Shown: positions 29,633-42,195, counted from the first letter of the stretch. The stretch: DNA of 64,000 nucleotides from Undibacterium sp. (GCA_025352365.1 JANXTO010000099.1:1-64000); one strand, 5' to 3'. The notes: a model not told the origin generated them from the sequence alone. Translations and numbers: made by a program.

Positions 29633-29839
29633 CAGATTTAATTAAGTGACATAGATTAACGTTTTGTGTCGGGTGAATCAACCTTTAATAAACTAAAGAC
29701 AATGAAATTGGTCTCGATTTTGCGACAGCCGCGATTGTGTTAAGAACATTTGCAGAGCCGTATTAAAGATCGCTAAAACAAGCAACCCGGCGATAACGTG
29801 CAGCGCTTTTTTACTAGTTGGTCATTCTCAACATAAAAA

Positions 29840-29923
29840 TTACTCCCCATGGGTATATATTATTTGTCCATATAAAGTTTGGACAATAAGGCATATTTTA
29901 TTAAATTAAAGGGGAGTATATTA
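29840..29923 (-). repeat. Dispersed palindromic element, family A, copy 4 (inverted orientation)
   Basis: attactccccatgggtatatattatttgtccatataaagtttggacaataaggcatattttattaaattaaaggggagtatatt. Confidence 0.9.
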
Positions 29924-30014
29924 AACATCCATCAAAATTCACTTCTCTTTTAATCAAGAAAGTAAATTATGGCACGCAGATATGCGTCTCGCACCTAAGA
30001 TCTAGTTCTAGCCT

Positions 30015-31190
30015 TTACTCGGCAAAGAATTGAGACACATCAGCGCGTCGCGCCCAGGTATCTTGCTTGCCCAACTCAATTAATTCTCTGGTGTAGCTGG
30101 ATTCAAACAAGAGGTAAGACGCCAGCGCCGAGCCGCGTACCTCGGTTGCACCGATGCCGCCCAACATGGTTCTGACGGGCAGTGGCAAGCTACCGATATG
30201 GCGGCTAGCGATGTCGTCCAGCCGTTGCGACGGTGCAATGACTAACAGATCAATCGGTTTTAGCGGCGTGTTTTTTAATACCTCGGGTGGCAACATGGAC
30301 AGGGTTTTATTAATACGCATTAAGCGTTCGATATCCACTGCCAGGCTGTCCAAAAATATGCTGGACATGGCATGACCGGCAATTTGCGCCAGACTAGGGT
30401 AACGGGCAATCTCGGTGTTCTCTCTTCTTGGCTCAGACAATCTGCCAGCACCGACGATCAACACTTTTTGTGCGCCCAGATGGATGGCAGGAGAAATTGG
30501 TGCCAATTGGCGCATAGAACCATCACCGCAAAACTCCAGAGAGCCGCCCCAGTTCAGCGCCACCGCGGGAAACATGAAGGGAATCGCAGAGGACGCCAAT
30601 AAATGGGGCACGCCGATGAAATCTCTTTGCGCCAGACGCTGGCTTCTGACCCATGGCTCGATCTCTGCCAGAGTCTGATAAAACGTCAGATGCTGACCTG
30701 CGGTATAGGAGGATGCCGTCACCGCCAGTGCATGTAGCGCACCGCTGGCTAGCGCCTGATCTAGCCGCGGCAAATCCAGCATGCGGTTTAATAAATCCGC
30801 CAGCGGGGAATTATCCAGCAGCGAGTTGGGCGGCGATTTACGCCATTTATTGAGCAGCCAGCCAAAGGACATTAACGACAACCAGCGTGCGCCGGAGCGT
30901 ATTACTCCCAAAGAATCAGCGCGATACACTTGCGCCGCCTCGAAGTTCTCCCAGACGTGCACGATACTGGCGACAGAATGGTTGAAATCGTCCGACCGGC
31001 AAGCCAGCGCCGTGGCATTAATGGCACCCGCAGAAGTACCGCAAATGATGCCAAAAGGATTGCGCTCTGGCGCCCAGCCATCTTCCAGCAAAATATCGGC
31101 AATGGCCTTCAGCACACCTACTTGATACGCAGCCCGCGCGCCGCCGCCAGTCAAAATCAAACCTGTAGTCGCATTGCTATTCATAGGCAT
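30015..31190 (-). CDS. Patatin-like phospholipase family protein
   Basis: [37 protein letters not shown] (GxSxG). Confidence 0.93.
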   Translation of the reverse strand: MPMNSNATTGLILTGGGARAAYQVGVLKAIADILLEDGWAPERNPFGIICGTSAGAINATALACRSDDFNHSVASIVHVWENFEAAQVYRADSLGVIRSGARWLSLMSFGWLLNKWRKSPPNSLLDNSPLADLLNRMLDLPRLDQALASGALHALAVTASSYTAGQHLTFYQTLAEIEPWVRSQRLAQRDFIGVPHLLASSAIPFMFPAVALNWGGSLEFCGDGSMRQLAPISPAIHLGAQKVLIVGAGRLSEPRRENTEIARYPSLAQIAGHAMSSIFLDSLAVDIERLMRINKTLSMLPPEVLKNTPLKPIDLLVIAPSQRLDDIASRHIGSLPLPVRTMLGGIGATEVRGSALASYLLFESSYTRELIELGKQDTWARRADVSQFFAE

Positions 31191-31314
31191 TTCTAAAGTA
31201 ATAGGTGTGACGAAAACTGTTTCGGCATCGTTCTCCTCGTGCTATTTGCATGGGATGCGCGAGTGAGCCTTGCAGAGAAAATTGACGGCGTACGTCAACA
31301 TCACGCCTAAATAA

Positions 31315-31341
31315 AAAGGGCAAGCTAAAAAGCTTGCCCTA
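31315..31341 (-). terminator. Terminator hairpin
   Basis: aaaaagggcaagctaaaaagcttgcccta. Confidence 0.6.
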
Positions 31342-31426
31342 GTGTATTAGCGGCGTCTCAAAATGTCATGCTGCAGGACGATATTTGCGACGGCGGGTCA
31401 ACATTTATTCTGCAATTTACAACGGA

Positions 31427-32185
31427 TTACTTCGGTTGCATGCGGATCGCACCGTCTAAACGTATGGTTTCACCATTCATCATGACGTTTTCAATGATGG
31501 TTTTTGCCAGATGCGCATATTCGTCAGGCTTACCGAGGCGTGGTGGGAACGGTACCATTTTCCCCAAAGCGTCTTGCACTTCTTGCGGCATGCCTAATAA
31601 CATCGGTGTTTCAAAAATACCTGGGGCTATCGTCATCACGCGGATGCCGCTGCGGGACAAGTCACGCGCCATTGGCAAAGTCAGACCGACCACAGCCGCT
31701 TTGGAAGAGGCATAAGCAGCCTGACCGATTTGCCCGTCGTACGCGGCAACCGATGCTGTGTTAATGATCACACCGCGCTCACCGTGCTCTGCTGCGTCTG
31801 TCTTGCCCATGGCATCGGCGGCCAGACGGCACATGTTGAAGGTACCGATCAGATTGATGTTAACGACGCGCTGAAAAACGTCCAGCGGATGCGGGCCATC
31901 TTTGCCGACCGTTTTGATCGCGGGCGCTACACCTGCACAGTTGACCAGCCCGCGCAAAGTACCCATCGCGGTTGCGGCGGCAACGACTGCCAGGCCATCG
32001 GCTTCGGACGTGACGTCGCATTTAATGAACTGACCTTGTAATTCGGCGGCTAGTTTTTCGCCCGCCTCAACCTGCACATCGGCCAGCACCACTTTGCCGC
32101 CATTGGCAACAATCATGCGGGCAGTCGCTGCGCCCAGACCTGAAGCACCGCCGGTGATGATGAATACGCTATTTTGGATTTGCAT
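31427..32185 (-). CDS. SDR family oxidoreductase, 3-hydroxyacyl-CoA dehydrogenase type II-like (HSD10-like)
   Basis: [66 protein letters not shown]. Confidence 0.9.
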   Translation of the reverse strand: MQIQNSVFIITGGASGLGAATARMIVANGGKVVLADVQVEAGEKLAAELQGQFIKCDVTSEADGLAVVAAATAMGTLRGLVNCAGVAPAIKTVGKDGPHPLDVFQRVVNINLIGTFNMCRLAADAMGKTDAAEHGERGVIINTASVAAYDGQIGQAAYASSKAAVVGLTLPMARDLSRSGIRVMTIAPGIFETPMLLGMPQEVQDALGKMVPFPPRLGKPDEYAHLAKTIIENVMMNGETIRLDGAIRMQPK

Positions 32186-32290
32186 TTGTTGTCTCTCTTT
32201 TTTGATGTGGGTCGTTTTACTGACGTTGATTGAGGTTGGAATTTAGGCTCAGATTGACGCTTACATTAACGCGTAAATTGACGAGTACAT

Positions 32291-32310
32291 TGACGTTTAC
32301 GTAAACGTCA
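32291..32310. promoter_or_regulatory. Perfect 20-bp palindrome, candidate LiuR-type (MerR family) operator upstream of the SDR gene
   Basis: TGACGTTTACGTAAACGTCA, perfect palindrome ~105 bp upstream of the SDR start; a degenerate second copy ttgacgcttacattaacgcgtaaa is adjacent (32254-32277). Confidence 0.6.
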
Positions 32311-32436
32311 TTATGGCAACATTGTACTCAATTTTATTCCAGCAAAACAGAGCTAGCTTAGACAAAAGTCTGATTAAAATACAGGCCGGTAGCCAGAAAT
32401 CCACCATTTAACAATAAGTTAAAAATAAAGGGATTC

Positions 32437-32520
32437 AATATACTCCCCACTTTTTAACGAAAATTGCCTTACAGACCAATGAATATATGGACATATAAAC
32501 ATACTTACCATGAGTATATT
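32437..32520 (+). repeat. Dispersed palindromic element, family A, copy 5
   Basis: aatatactccccactttttaacgaaaattgccttacagaccaatgaatatatggacatataaacatacttaccatgagtatatt. Confidence 0.8.
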
Positions 32521-32612
32521 TATTGCGACTTAATAAGATCGTCAAAATAAAACGCAGATAAAGTGATCATTGCGATCAATGTATATCGAATTTATCTGCG
32601 CCTCATTAGCTT

Positions 32613-34796
32613 TTAGAGTTTGCTTTTAGGGCTGACGTCTGCTGCGACGAGCTTAGTCGCTATCTTGGCTGGCATCACCACAGACTGGCTGACAGCTACA
32701 TTTGCTGCGTGAGAGGCATTTTGCGTACCAGCAGCATGCGGTACAAAAGGTGCCGAACTTGGCAACAAAGGTACTAACAGCAGCGCCACAATATTAATAA
32801 TTTTGATCAGAGGATTGATCGCGGGACCCGCTGTATCTTTGTAAGGATCACCGACCGTATCGCCCGTGACCGCTGCTTTATGCGCCTCCGAACCTTTGCC
32901 GCCATGATGTCCGTCTTCAATATATTTTTTAGCGTTGTCCCAGGCGCCGCCACCGGTAGTCATCGAGATCGCGACAAACAGTCCTGTCACGATCGTACCC
33001 ATCAGCAAACCACCCAAGGCCGCTGGCCCGAGTAGCAAGCCCACCAGCACGGGGACGATAACTGGCAACAGCGACGGCACGATCATCTCTTTGATGGCGG
33101 AGGTCGTCAGCATATCCACAGCCTTGTCATATTCTGGCTTGCCGGTACCATCCATGATGCCTTTGATCTCTTTAAACTGGCGGCGCACCTCTACCACCAC
33201 AGCACCCGCTGCACGCCCTACCGCCTCCATCGCCATGGCACCAAACAAGTAAGGGATCAGGCCACCGATAAACAGGCCGACGATCACTTGTGGGTTCGAT
33301 AAATCAAACGAGGTACTTTTACCGACCGAATCCAACGCATGCGTGTAATCAGCAAACAAGACCAGCGCTGCCAGACCAGCAGAACCGATTGCATAGCCTT
33401 TGGTGACTGCCTTAGTGGTATTGCCGACTGCATCTAATGGATCGGTAATTGCCCGCACTGATGCTGGCATCTCTGACATTTCGGCAATGCCGCCTGCGTT
33501 ATCGGTGATTGGGCCATAAGCATCCAGCGCCACGATAATGCCTGCCATCGACAGCATCGACGTTGCGGCAATCGCAATCCCATACAAGCCCGCCAGCCAA
33601 TAGGAGGCCAAAATCGCGGCGCAGACTGCCAGCACTGGGTAGGCAGTGGATTTCATTGAGACGCCAAGACCAGCGATGATATTGGTACCATGCCCGGTGG
33701 TCGATGCCTGGGCGATATGTTTGACCGGGGCAAAATCAGTACCGGTGTAATACTCGGTGATGTAGACCATTAAACCAGTCAGCACAATCCCGATCACGGT
33801 AGAGCCCATCATCGGCACACGCATATCTGCAGGCATGATCTGCCACGTTACAAGAGCAAACCCGATCAGTGATAAACCCGCCGCCCACCACAAGCCTGTG
33901 TATAAAGCGGACATGATTTTTTTGCCGGGCTTGGCTTTTACCATAGAGCAGCCAACGATCGACGCCAGAATTGAGACGGCACCCAACATCAGCGGATAAA
34001 CAATGGCCTCACTTGTCGCATTGGGAACAATCAAGGCACCCAATAACATGGTGGCGATTAAGGTCACGACATAGGTTTCAAACAAATCGGCTGCCATGCC
34101 TGCGCAGTCGCCCACGTTGTCACCCACGTTGTCGGCAATCACGGCGGGATTACGCGGATCGTCCTCTGGGATACCCGCCTCCACCTTTCCAACCAGATCA
34201 GCACCGACGTCGGCACCTTTGGTAAAAATGCCGCCGCCAAGACGGGCAAAAATAGAGATCAGCGAAGCGCCAAACGCTAAACCGATGAGCGGTTTAAGTA
34301 CATCATGCTGAGACAACACAAGCTCAGGGTGACCTGCGGCGGAAACCACCAGCCACCAGTAAAACAAAGTGACGCCCAGCAAGCCCAGACCGACCACCAG
34401 CATGCCGGTAATTGCGCCGCCTCTGAACGCGACATCCAAAGCCTCGTTAATGCCTTTCGTTGCTGCTTGCGCCGTGCGGACATTGGCACGTACCGAGACA
34501 TTCATCCCGATAAAACCACATGCACCAGATAACACAGCCCCCACTAAAAACCCTGATGCGGTCATCAGACCCAAGCCGGGCGCCACCGCAATGGCAATAA
34601 ATAATACAGCACCAACCATTGCGATGGTTCTGTATTGTCTGGCCAGATATGCTGCTGCACCTTGCTGTATTGCAGCAGCAATTTCTTGCATGCGAGGGTT
34701 GCCCGCATCTTGTTTCAAAATCCAGCTACGCGAGACCAGACCATAGGCCACGGCGACGATACCGCATGCAATGACGTACCATAAGTTTGTAGACAT
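32613..34796 (-). CDS. hppA: Proton-translocating (H+-PPase) membrane pyrophosphatase
   Basis: [66 protein letters not shown]; start MSTNLWYV at 34796. Confidence 0.97.
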   Translation of the reverse strand: MSTNLWYVIACGIVAVAYGLVSRSWILKQDAGNPRMQEIAAAIQQGAAAYLARQYRTIAMVGAVLFIAIAVAPGLGLMTASGFLVGAVLSGACGFIGMNVSVRANVRTAQAATKGINEALDVAFRGGAITGMLVVGLGLLGVTLFYWWLVVSAAGHPELVLSQHDVLKPLIGLAFGASLISIFARLGGGIFTKGADVGADLVGKVEAGIPEDDPRNPAVIADNVGDNVGDCAGMAADLFETYVVTLIATMLLGALIVPNATSEAIVYPLMLGAVSILASIVGCSMVKAKPGKKIMSALYTGLWWAAGLSLIGFALVTWQIMPADMRVPMMGSTVIGIVLTGLMVYITEYYTGTDFAPVKHIAQASTTGHGTNIIAGLGVSMKSTAYPVLAVCAAILASYWLAGLYGIAIAATSMLSMAGIIVALDAYGPITDNAGGIAEMSEMPASVRAITDPLDAVGNTTKAVTKGYAIGSAGLAALVLFADYTHALDSVGKSTSFDLSNPQVIVGLFIGGLIPYLFGAMAMEAVGRAAGAVVVEVRRQFKEIKGIMDGTGKPEYDKAVDMLTTSAIKEMIVPSLLPVIVPVLVGLLLGPAALGGLLMGTIVTGLFVAISMTTGGGAWDNAKKYIEDGHHGGKGSEAHKAAVTGDTVGDPYKDTAGPAINPLIKIINIVALLLVPLLPSSAPFVPHAAGTQNASHAANVAVSQSVVMPAKIATKLVAADVSPKSKL

Positions 34797-34982
34797 ATTG
34801 ACTCCTCCAATTGTTATGGGCTTCTTTTGCATGGGCAGCGTCAACTACCAAGTGCAAAATTGCCCTATGTAATTATCGTAAGTTCGGTAAGTATCAAAAA
34901 TAGAGAATAGAACTGAAACTAAGACAGAGCAAAAACATGGAGCAAAACAGATCACAAAAAATCGTGATGAGATAAACCGAGA

Positions 34983-35142
34983 TTTTTCATCAGGCGCACC
35001 AGAGGTGCTATTTGAGTGCTGACGGCGCATTTCCGGTCATTTTTGACGTTCTTCGTTGCTCATGGGCTCGCCATGAGCGTCTCATTCACGCCAAAACTGC
35101 CTCGAAAAGTGCATCCGTCATCATCTCAAATCCTGATGAAAA
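34983..35142. repeat. Long imperfect palindrome / foldback element
   Basis: TTTTTCATCAGG...ATTTGAGTGCTGACGG...GCTCATGG-gctcg-CCATGAGC...CCGTCATCATCTCAAAT-CCTGATGAAAA; nested complementary blocks around centre ~35068. Confidence 0.8.
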
Positions 35143-35407
35143 CTCTCGGATAAAACGGTGAAAAAGTAAAACAACGACAAATCTCACTTCTTGATGATGC
35201 TTGATACGTCATACGTGGCGCGTGATGCTGCGTAATGTGATCGGTGTCGGCATCACAAAGTGATGGCTACAAGGTGCTGCAAAACTCAATCATTAGAGCT
35301 GAACCTTTAGAGCTGAATCCTTAGAACTGAATCCATACAACTTAGTCGTTACAACTTATCCGTGGCCCGTTTTTAGAGGAAGATTTGTCTGGGGGCAGTT
35401 GACAAGA

Positions 35408-35436
35408 AAAAAGCGGACAATCTTGTCCGCTTTTAT
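35408..35436 (-). terminator. Terminator downstream of adk
   Basis: aaaaaagcggacaatcttgtccgctttta. Confidence 0.75.
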
Positions 35437-36132
<696 letters not shown>

Positions 36133-36471
36133 TTACATCCCAACCCGAGGTCGTGATGCCGTATTTTTTTGTACTGAAGAGATATTTGCCGTGCCTGTTA
36201 TTTTTTAAGACTGAACCAAATCCCTTGCAGCAATGTTGCTGAATCGGTTTTGATTCAATCCTATTTTATTCAAATGCAGCACTACTAATATCACAGTATC
36301 TTTTCACGAAACTTACCACAATTTTTTATATTATTGATGCTTTGCCATGAAATCAGCTGCGCAGCAAAGTATTTTCATGCAATTCGCACATTTCGCTGGC
36401 CAATTCTATCGATTCTGAAAACACAGATCAATTCTGTTATTGAACGCGCAACAGATCGATTTCTCGGCATC

Positions 36472-37218
36472 TCAATAGAATTGTCTTGCCCGAATCAAAT
36501 CCTCTGGCGTGTCCACACCGGGAGCAGGACTGGTGTCTGTGACATGCACCGCAATCGCATGACCGTTCCATAAGACCCGCAGTTGTTCTAAGGCCTCAAT
36601 TTGTTCAAGCGGAGAAACTTCCAGATTGGGATAAGCCAATAGAAAATCATTGCGGTATGCATACAAGCCAATGTGTCGCAAAGGCGCGTAACCGGTCGGC
36701 AACACATCTCTATTCAAAGCAAAAGCATCACGATGCCAAGGGATCGTTGCACGCGAAAACATCAGCGCTCGACCAAACTTATCCAGCACAACTTTCACGA
36801 CATTGGGATTAAACACATCCTCCACGTCATGCAAAGGATGCGCGGCGGTTGCCATGGGTACTTGCGTAGTAACAAGCGCGGCAGTCGCCGCAATCAAGGC
36901 CGGATCAATCAAAGGTTCATCGCCTTGCACGTTGACTACCACTGCGTCCGCCGCCAAACCCAACAATGCTGATACTTCAGCGATTCTGTCAGTGCCGGAG
37001 GGATGATCGCTGCGGGTCATACAGGCTGGTATGCCATGCTCACGGCAAGCCGCCAGAATGTCAGCATGATCGGTCGCTACGATAATTTGCGACGCGCCGG
37101 ACAGCATGGCACGCTCAGCGGTACGTACCACCATCGGCTTGCCGCCCAGATCTGCCAGAGGTTTATTAGGTAAGCGGCTGGACGCTAAACGCGCTGGAAT
37201 AATGACACTAAAACTCAT
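36472..37218 (-). CDS. kdsB: 3-deoxy-manno-octulosonate cytidylyltransferase
   Basis: [44 protein letters not shown]. Confidence 0.97.
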   Translation of the reverse strand: MSFSVIIPARLASSRLPNKPLADLGGKPMVVRTAERAMLSGASQIIVATDHADILAACREHGIPACMTRSDHPSGTDRIAEVSALLGLAADAVVVNVQGDEPLIDPALIAATAALVTTQVPMATAAHPLHDVEDVFNPNVVKVVLDKFGRALMFSRATIPWHRDAFALNRDVLPTGYAPLRHIGLYAYRNDFLLAYPNLEVSPLEQIEALEQLRVLWNGHAIAVHVTDTSPAPGVDTPEDLIRARQFY

Positions 37219-37231
37219 CTTACAAGCCCGT

Positions 37232-37411
37232 TCAGACAGGTGGAAAAGCAGGCAACTGACGCGCCTGATCTACCCACATGATGGGAATATCGTCACGAAT
37301 AAGGAAAGCCAGTTTGTCTGCATTGCAAATCAATTCTTTTGCTGGCTTGTCGTACACCAGCGGGCCTTTGCACAAAGGGCAGACCAAGACATCAAGCAAG
37401 CGTGCGTCCAT
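37232..37411 (-). CDS. Trm112 family protein (small zinc-binding)
   Basis: Manual translation: [59 protein letters not shown]; between lpxK and kdsB; absent from the ORF track. Confidence 0.92.
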   Translation of the reverse strand: MDARLLDVLVCPLCKGPLVYDKPAKELICNADKLAFLIRDDIPIMWVDQARQLPAFPPV

Positions 37412-38423
37412 GTTGTTTCTCCGAAATCAGTTGAATTATATTTGCCACAAAAGCAGCATCGAGTTGCGCATCGATTGGCACTACCCAGAGTCGAGCATCT
37501 TGTTGCAATGCAGAGATTTGCCGACATTTTACTGCATCCTTTTCTGTCATCAGGATGATGTCAGCATCTATCTTCGCAAAACTTGTCGCAGTGAACAAAT
37601 GGTGATCTGGCAAAGCCAGCGTCGTGCATTTCACGCCAGCGATTTGCAGCATGCTAAAAAAACGCTGTGGATTGCCAATACCTGCAGCAGCGGTGATTTT
37701 CAGCTTGCCGGCGCTGAGGGCAAGCAAGCTTTGTTGGTGCTCGATGTTTCCAAGCTGATAAATTTGTTCTGGCACTAAGCGCATGCGGACAAAGGATTGG
37801 CCGATGCCGGACGGTGTGAATTCTGGCGGTGCATTTAACACCGTCACATCACGACGTCTTTGCACCGGCTCTCGCAGAGGTCCAGCAGGCAACATCCAGC
37901 CATTACCAGCACCACGTTGATCAAACAACATAATTTCAACATCTCTGGCAAGGGCGTAATGCTGTAAGCCATCGTCAGAAATGATTACATTCGTTGCCGG
38001 ATGCAATGCCAGCAGCGTCTGCGCAGCCAACACACGCTGCCGTCCGACTACCACTGGGGATTGCGTACGCAGGTGGATCAGCAAAGGCTCATCACCGACA
38101 ATGTGCGCTAAGGAATCTGCCTTCACCTCGGTAATGCTGTCCGCTTGTGCGCCATAACCTCTGGAAATCACGCCCGGCGTCCAACCAGCCGCTTTTAATT
38201 GTTGCACTAAAAAAATTACCAGTGGCGTTTTACCGGTACCACCGACAAAAATATTACCAACCACGACGACCGGCACTGCCAGACGTGTTTGCGGTTTGTA
38301 GCCCATCATGATCAGACCAAAACGAAAACTCACCAGCATCTGGAACAATTTAGCCATCGGCCATAGCAAACAGGCGAGTAAACCACGCCGCTGCCAGGCG
38401 CGCATCAAAACGGCTTCGAGCAT
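37392..38423 (-). CDS. lpxK: Tetraacyldisaccharide 4'-kinase
   Basis: [50 protein letters not shown]; start chosen at [10 protein letters not shown]. Confidence 0.95.
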   Translation of the reverse strand: MLEAVLMRAWQRRGLLACLLWPMAKLFQMLVSFRFGLIMMGYKPQTRLAVPVVVVGNIFVGGTGKTPLVIFLVQQLKAAGWTPGVISRGYGAQADSITEVKADSLAHIVGDEPLLIHLRTQSPVVVGRQRVLAAQTLLALHPATNVIISDDGLQHYALARDVEIMLFDQRGAGNGWMLPAGPLREPVQRRRDVTVLNAPPEFTPSGIGQSFVRMRLVPEQIYQLGNIEHQQSLLALSAGKLKITAAAGIGNPQRFFSMLQIAGVKCTTLALPDHHLFTATSFAKIDADIILMTEKDAVKCRQISALQQDARLWVVPIDAQLDAAFVANIIQLISEKQHGRTLA

Positions 38424-38639
38424 TGAACGCAAGGAAAGTACTCCAGAGAAATAAGTAATCAGGTTAAAGCAAGAATATATAGAAACATACTCCATACCAG
38501 TACCAGCATCACGAAGGGGATCGTCCAAGTATTGTTTGGACAAATGAGCATCTAACTAAGATACTCCCCCATTTCTCATATCAATACACAGCTAGCAATA
38601 ATATATTGAGCTTAATGACGCTGATTGACTACTTCGTGA

Positions 38640-39089
38640 TTATTTGGACTTAGCAGACGCCTGTGCGGCAAAGGTCACTTTCGCCAAACCAGCGATCCTC
38701 GCGGCCTCTAATACGTCCACCACTGACTGATGGGTAGTAGCCCGGTCAGCATTGATGATGATTACTGGATCAACTTTGGTACCCGTTTTACCTGCATCCA
38801 TCGCCGTGACTACTTGTTTTAAATCTTCTGCCAATGTCGCCGTATCCAAAAACGACACTGGCTGATTATTGATTTTGTAGCGACCTTGGGCATCAATCCC
38901 GATATCGATCTGATTCGGCTTGTCTTGCGCTTTTTCTGCATCTGCCGTCGGCAAGGTGATTTGCAATTCTGTAAAACGGCTATATGTCGTCGTGACCATC
39001 AAAAAAATCAAAATCACCAGCAACACGTCGATGAAAGGGATCAAATTGATTTCGGGGTCTTCTCGCCCCTGACCTTTGCGGAAATTCAT
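38640..39089 (-). CDS. exbD: ExbD/TolR biopolymer transport protein
   Basis: INLIPFIDVLLVILIFLMVTTTYS. Confidence 0.92.
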   Translation of the reverse strand: MNFRKGQGREDPEINLIPFIDVLLVILIFLMVTTTYSRFTELQITLPTADAEKAQDKPNQIDIGIDAQGRYKINNQPVSFLDTATLAEDLKQVVTAMDAGKTGTKVDPVIIINADRATTHQSVVDVLEAARIAGLAKVTFAAQASAKSK

Positions 39090-39694
39090 TATTTTCTCGC
39101 GCTGTGTACGGTATCAACAAATTTCACCGCCTGCTGCTCCATATCGACCACCAAGCTATCGACCAGTGCGCGGAAATGACGATAAAAAATCAAGGCCGGC
39201 ATCGCAATCATCAGGCCAAAACCGGTGTTGTACAAAGCCACAGAAATACCATGCGCTAATTGCGCTGGATTGGCGCCGGAGGCATTTTGCGAGCCAAAAA
39301 TCTCGATCATACCGACCACCGTGCCGAACAAGCCCATCAACGGCGCCAGCGATGCAATGGTGCCCAGCGTCGTCAAAAAGCGTTCTAATTCATGCGCTGC
39401 GCCACGACCAGCTTCTTCAATGGACTCTTTCATGACTTCACGGGGCGCGTTGACATTACGCAAACCAGCAGCCAGCACTTTTCCCAATGGAGAGTTATTG
39501 GACAATTGATCAATCACCTCCTGCTTGATTTTGCCAGCGTGATACACGCGGATCACTTCATCCAGCAAGGTGCGCGGCAAAATACGCTGACGGCGCAGGG
39601 ACAAAGTACGTTCGATAATTAATGCCAGCGCGATAATCGATGCGACTAACAAAAGGTAAATAGGCCAGCCAGCCGCTTGAATAATGGCAAACAA
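39089..39694 (-). CDS. exbB: ExbB/MotA/TolQ proton channel protein
   Basis: APLMGLFGTVVGMIEIFGSQNASGANPAQLAHGISVALYNTGFGLMIAMPALIFYRHF. Confidence 0.92.
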   Translation of the reverse strand: MFAIIQAAGWPIYLLLVASIIALALIIERTLSLRRQRILPRTLLDEVIRVYHAGKIKQEVIDQLSNNSPLGKVLAAGLRNVNAPREVMKESIEEAGRGAAHELERFLTTLGTIASLAPLMGLFGTVVGMIEIFGSQNASGANPAQLAHGISVALYNTGFGLMIAMPALIFYRHFRALVDSLVVDMEQQAVKFVDTVHSARK

Positions 39695-39854
39695 AAGTGA
39701 CTCCTTAGTCCTGGATTTGTAATGTGTGGAGGGAAAGCATCTAACCCAGCAATGTAGCGCGTTGTCTGCTTGCGAGCAAGTATCGTCGGCGAAAATCTTA
39801 AATTATCTTTTAGACAATCCGATAATGTAGTCCGATCGTGAAGTTAAGATAGTT

Positions 39855-40565
39855 TTGCACAAATTCTGTGTGCAAGATTGTGGATAACTCTGGGGTAGCT
39901 TGTTAAGCTTCTGATTTTAATCAGTTTTATCTTGCTGCTACAGAATTAAGCAGCGGCTTATCCGCAATTTTGATGGAGTAAGCAATCTCAAAACGAGATA
40001 AGTTCTGCACAGTTAATGTGGATAACATTGTGAACAAGGCAGGCAGATAACCCTAAGTGGCTGATTTATAAGCTAATTAACTTGCTGCTTAATTAACGGG
40101 CAAATTGATATTTTTGTGGGTAAACCACTTACTTATGCCCGGTTATCGTTCGTAAGCCGCAAAATCACAGATCGCACCCAGGTTCTGCACATATTTTGTG
40201 GATAAGACTGTGAAGAAGCTTTGTGAATAATGCCAAGTCCATGATTTTTATAGCGATTTAGAACATGCCTTTAAATTGAGCAAACAGGATAATAAGACCC
40301 TTTTTGCTTAAATTTTAAGCGTAACTGGATTTCGACATCTACTTATTCACAGGTAGCGACTATTTCTGCACACATTTTGTGGATAAGATTGTGCACAAAC
40401 CCGGTGATTGTCGCTAAGTCATTGTTTTCATTAAATATTAGCTTACTGCAAATAAAATAGGCAGCAGATCAAGCTAATTGATGACCAATCAAATCGCCAT
40501 ACTGTTTTTGTATAACAAGATATAAGTGCCCGCTGATACTGTGGATAAGTTTGTGAACAAGATCA
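39855..40565. promoter_or_regulatory. Intergenic DnaA-box repeat array (datA/DARS-like candidate)
   Basis: Perfect TGTGGATAA (complement of the TTATCCACA DnaA box) at 39879-39887, 40017-40025, 40197-40205, 40378-40386, 40540-40548, all same orientation; additional TTATCCGCA (39958-39966), TGTGAATAA (40222-40230), TTATTCACA (40343-40351). Confidence 0.75.
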
Positions 40566-40743
40566 AGAAGCTTCGCTAAAGTCCTTGATTTATAAGGATT
40601 TTCTTTTTTTCGCTGCAATTTACCAAGAATAATATTCTTTTTAAAATCAATGACTTAAGAAAGACTCGGGAAATATTTTTGACATCATTAACACTTAATG
40701 ACATTCTGATGACCAACCCTTCCCTCTGTGGACAGCTTTTGAC

Positions 40744-42117
40744 TTGCTCAGCTTTATGAATCCAGAATCCCGTACTGAAACTCCAATATTGACGCCATCT
40801 GTAATCACAGTATCTGCGCTAAACCAAGCAGTTGCGCAATTATTAGAACGAAACATCCCACTGACGTGGGTTTCCGGCGAAATATCTAATTTTACCCGCG
40901 CCACCTCTGGACATTGGTACTTCACGCTAAAAGACGCGCAGGCACAAGTGCGGGCAGTCATGTTCCGTGGCCGCTCGCAATACGCAGACTTTATGCCGCG
41001 CGAGGGCGATAAAGTTGAAGTCCGCGCATTGGTCGGTTTGTATGCCCCGCGCGGCGATTATCAAATAAATGTAGAAGCAATCCGTCGCGCCGGCGTGGGT
41101 AATTTGTACGAAGCTTTTTTGCAGTTAAGAGCACAACTGGCAAAAGAAGGTCTGTTTGATCCAGAGCATAAGCGCCCTATTCCGCATTTTGTTAAAACGA
41201 TAGGGATTGTCAGTAGTCCGCAAGCGGCGGCATTGCGCGATGTGTTGACCACGCTGCAACGACGCGCGCCGCATGTCAACATCATCCTTTACCCTACACC
41301 AGTGCAAGGCGAAGGTGCGGCAAATAAAATTGCACAAGCAATTGCTACCGCCTCGGCGCGTGAAGAATGTGATGTGCTGCTGGTCTGTCGCGGCGGCGGA
41401 AGTATTGAGGACTTATGGGCATTTAATGAAGAAATCGTGGCGCGAACAATCAGCCATTGCGCGATGCCTGTAATCAGCGGCGTGGGCCATGAAACTGACT
41501 TCACCATTGCCGATTTTGCCGCCGATGTACGTGCAGCTACGCCAACGGCAGCGGCTGAATTAGCGGCAGCACCGCGTGAAGACTGGCTAGAAACGTTGCT
41601 GCAATATCGCAATCATATGCAAAGAGGAATGCAAAGACAACTGGCGAATCAACACCAGAATGTCGATTGGCTGACACGGCGTTTAGTGAGTCCGATCAAC
41701 GCCATCAAAGCGAAAAAATTAGCTCTCGAAAGTGCTGTGCAACGCCTCAAATTTGCCAGCGCAATCCCACGCCAACAGGCGCATGCCAACTTGCATCAAT
41801 TACGAACCCGGCTTCAAGGCAATCGGCCAGATATGCAGGCATATCGGGCCAATTTGCAAGAATCACAACGCAGGTTGAGCACCACTTTTAAACATCAGAC
41901 GGATACTCAAAGAGTAGCGCTGGCGGGCTTAAAAGCGCAGCTAGAAATGCTCAATCCACAAAGAACACTGGAGCGCGGCTACGCTATTTTGAGTGACCGT
42001 AAAGGCAAACTAATACGCTCTGGTAAGGACTTGCATCCGAATAGCCAGATTGCAGTGCGATTGGCTGACGGGACGACTGAGATCAGCGTGAATGGCGTGC
42101 AACCAAGTCTGGATTAA
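40744..42117 (+). CDS. xseA: Exodeoxyribonuclease VII large subunit
   Basis: [70 protein letters not shown]. Confidence 0.96.
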   Translation: MLSFMNPESRTETPILTPSVITVSALNQAVAQLLERNIPLTWVSGEISNFTRATSGHWYFTLKDAQAQVRAVMFRGRSQYADFMPREGDKVEVRALVGLYAPRGDYQINVEAIRRAGVGNLYEAFLQLRAQLAKEGLFDPEHKRPIPHFVKTIGIVSSPQAAALRDVLTTLQRRAPHVNIILYPTPVQGEGAANKIAQAIATASAREECDVLLVCRGGGSIEDLWAFNEEIVARTISHCAMPVISGVGHETDFTIADFAADVRAATPTAAAELAAAPREDWLETLLQYRNHMQRGMQRQLANQHQNVDWLTRRLVSPINAIKAKKLALESAVQRLKFASAIPRQQAHANLHQLRTRLQGNRPDMQAYRANLQESQRRLSTTFKHQTDTQRVALAGLKAQLEMLNPQRTLERGYAILSDRKGKLIRSGKDLHPNSQIAVRLADGTTEISVNGVQPSLD

Positions 42118-42169
42118 TTTTTAATTGAGCTGATTTATTTATACATCCCCAGCAAACCATATCGACAAA

Positions 42170-42195
42170 AAAAGGGATGCCAGCGGCATCCCCAA
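42170..42195. terminator. Hairpin terminator
   Basis: aaaaaaagggatgccagcggcatcccc. Confidence 0.6.

Noticed and set aside
34845-35030. 61 aa minus-strand ORF upstream of hppA
   Set aside because: Overlaps the foldback element and AT-rich intergenic DNA; no domain similarity.
38527-38605. Possible additional family A copy (tcgtccaagtattgtttggacaaat...taagatactccccc) upstream of lpxK
   Set aside because: Has TTTGGACAA and ATACTCCCCC pieces but in the wrong relative order, with no matching GGAGTATAT partner; at most a rearranged remnant, so not counted.
39855-40565. The DnaA-box array as the chromosomal oriC
   Set aside because: Flanking genes are exbB/exbD/lpxK and xseA/sodB; none of dnaA, dnaN, gyrB, rpmH, parAB or mnmG is nearby. 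A non-oriC DnaA-binding locus is the more cautious reading.
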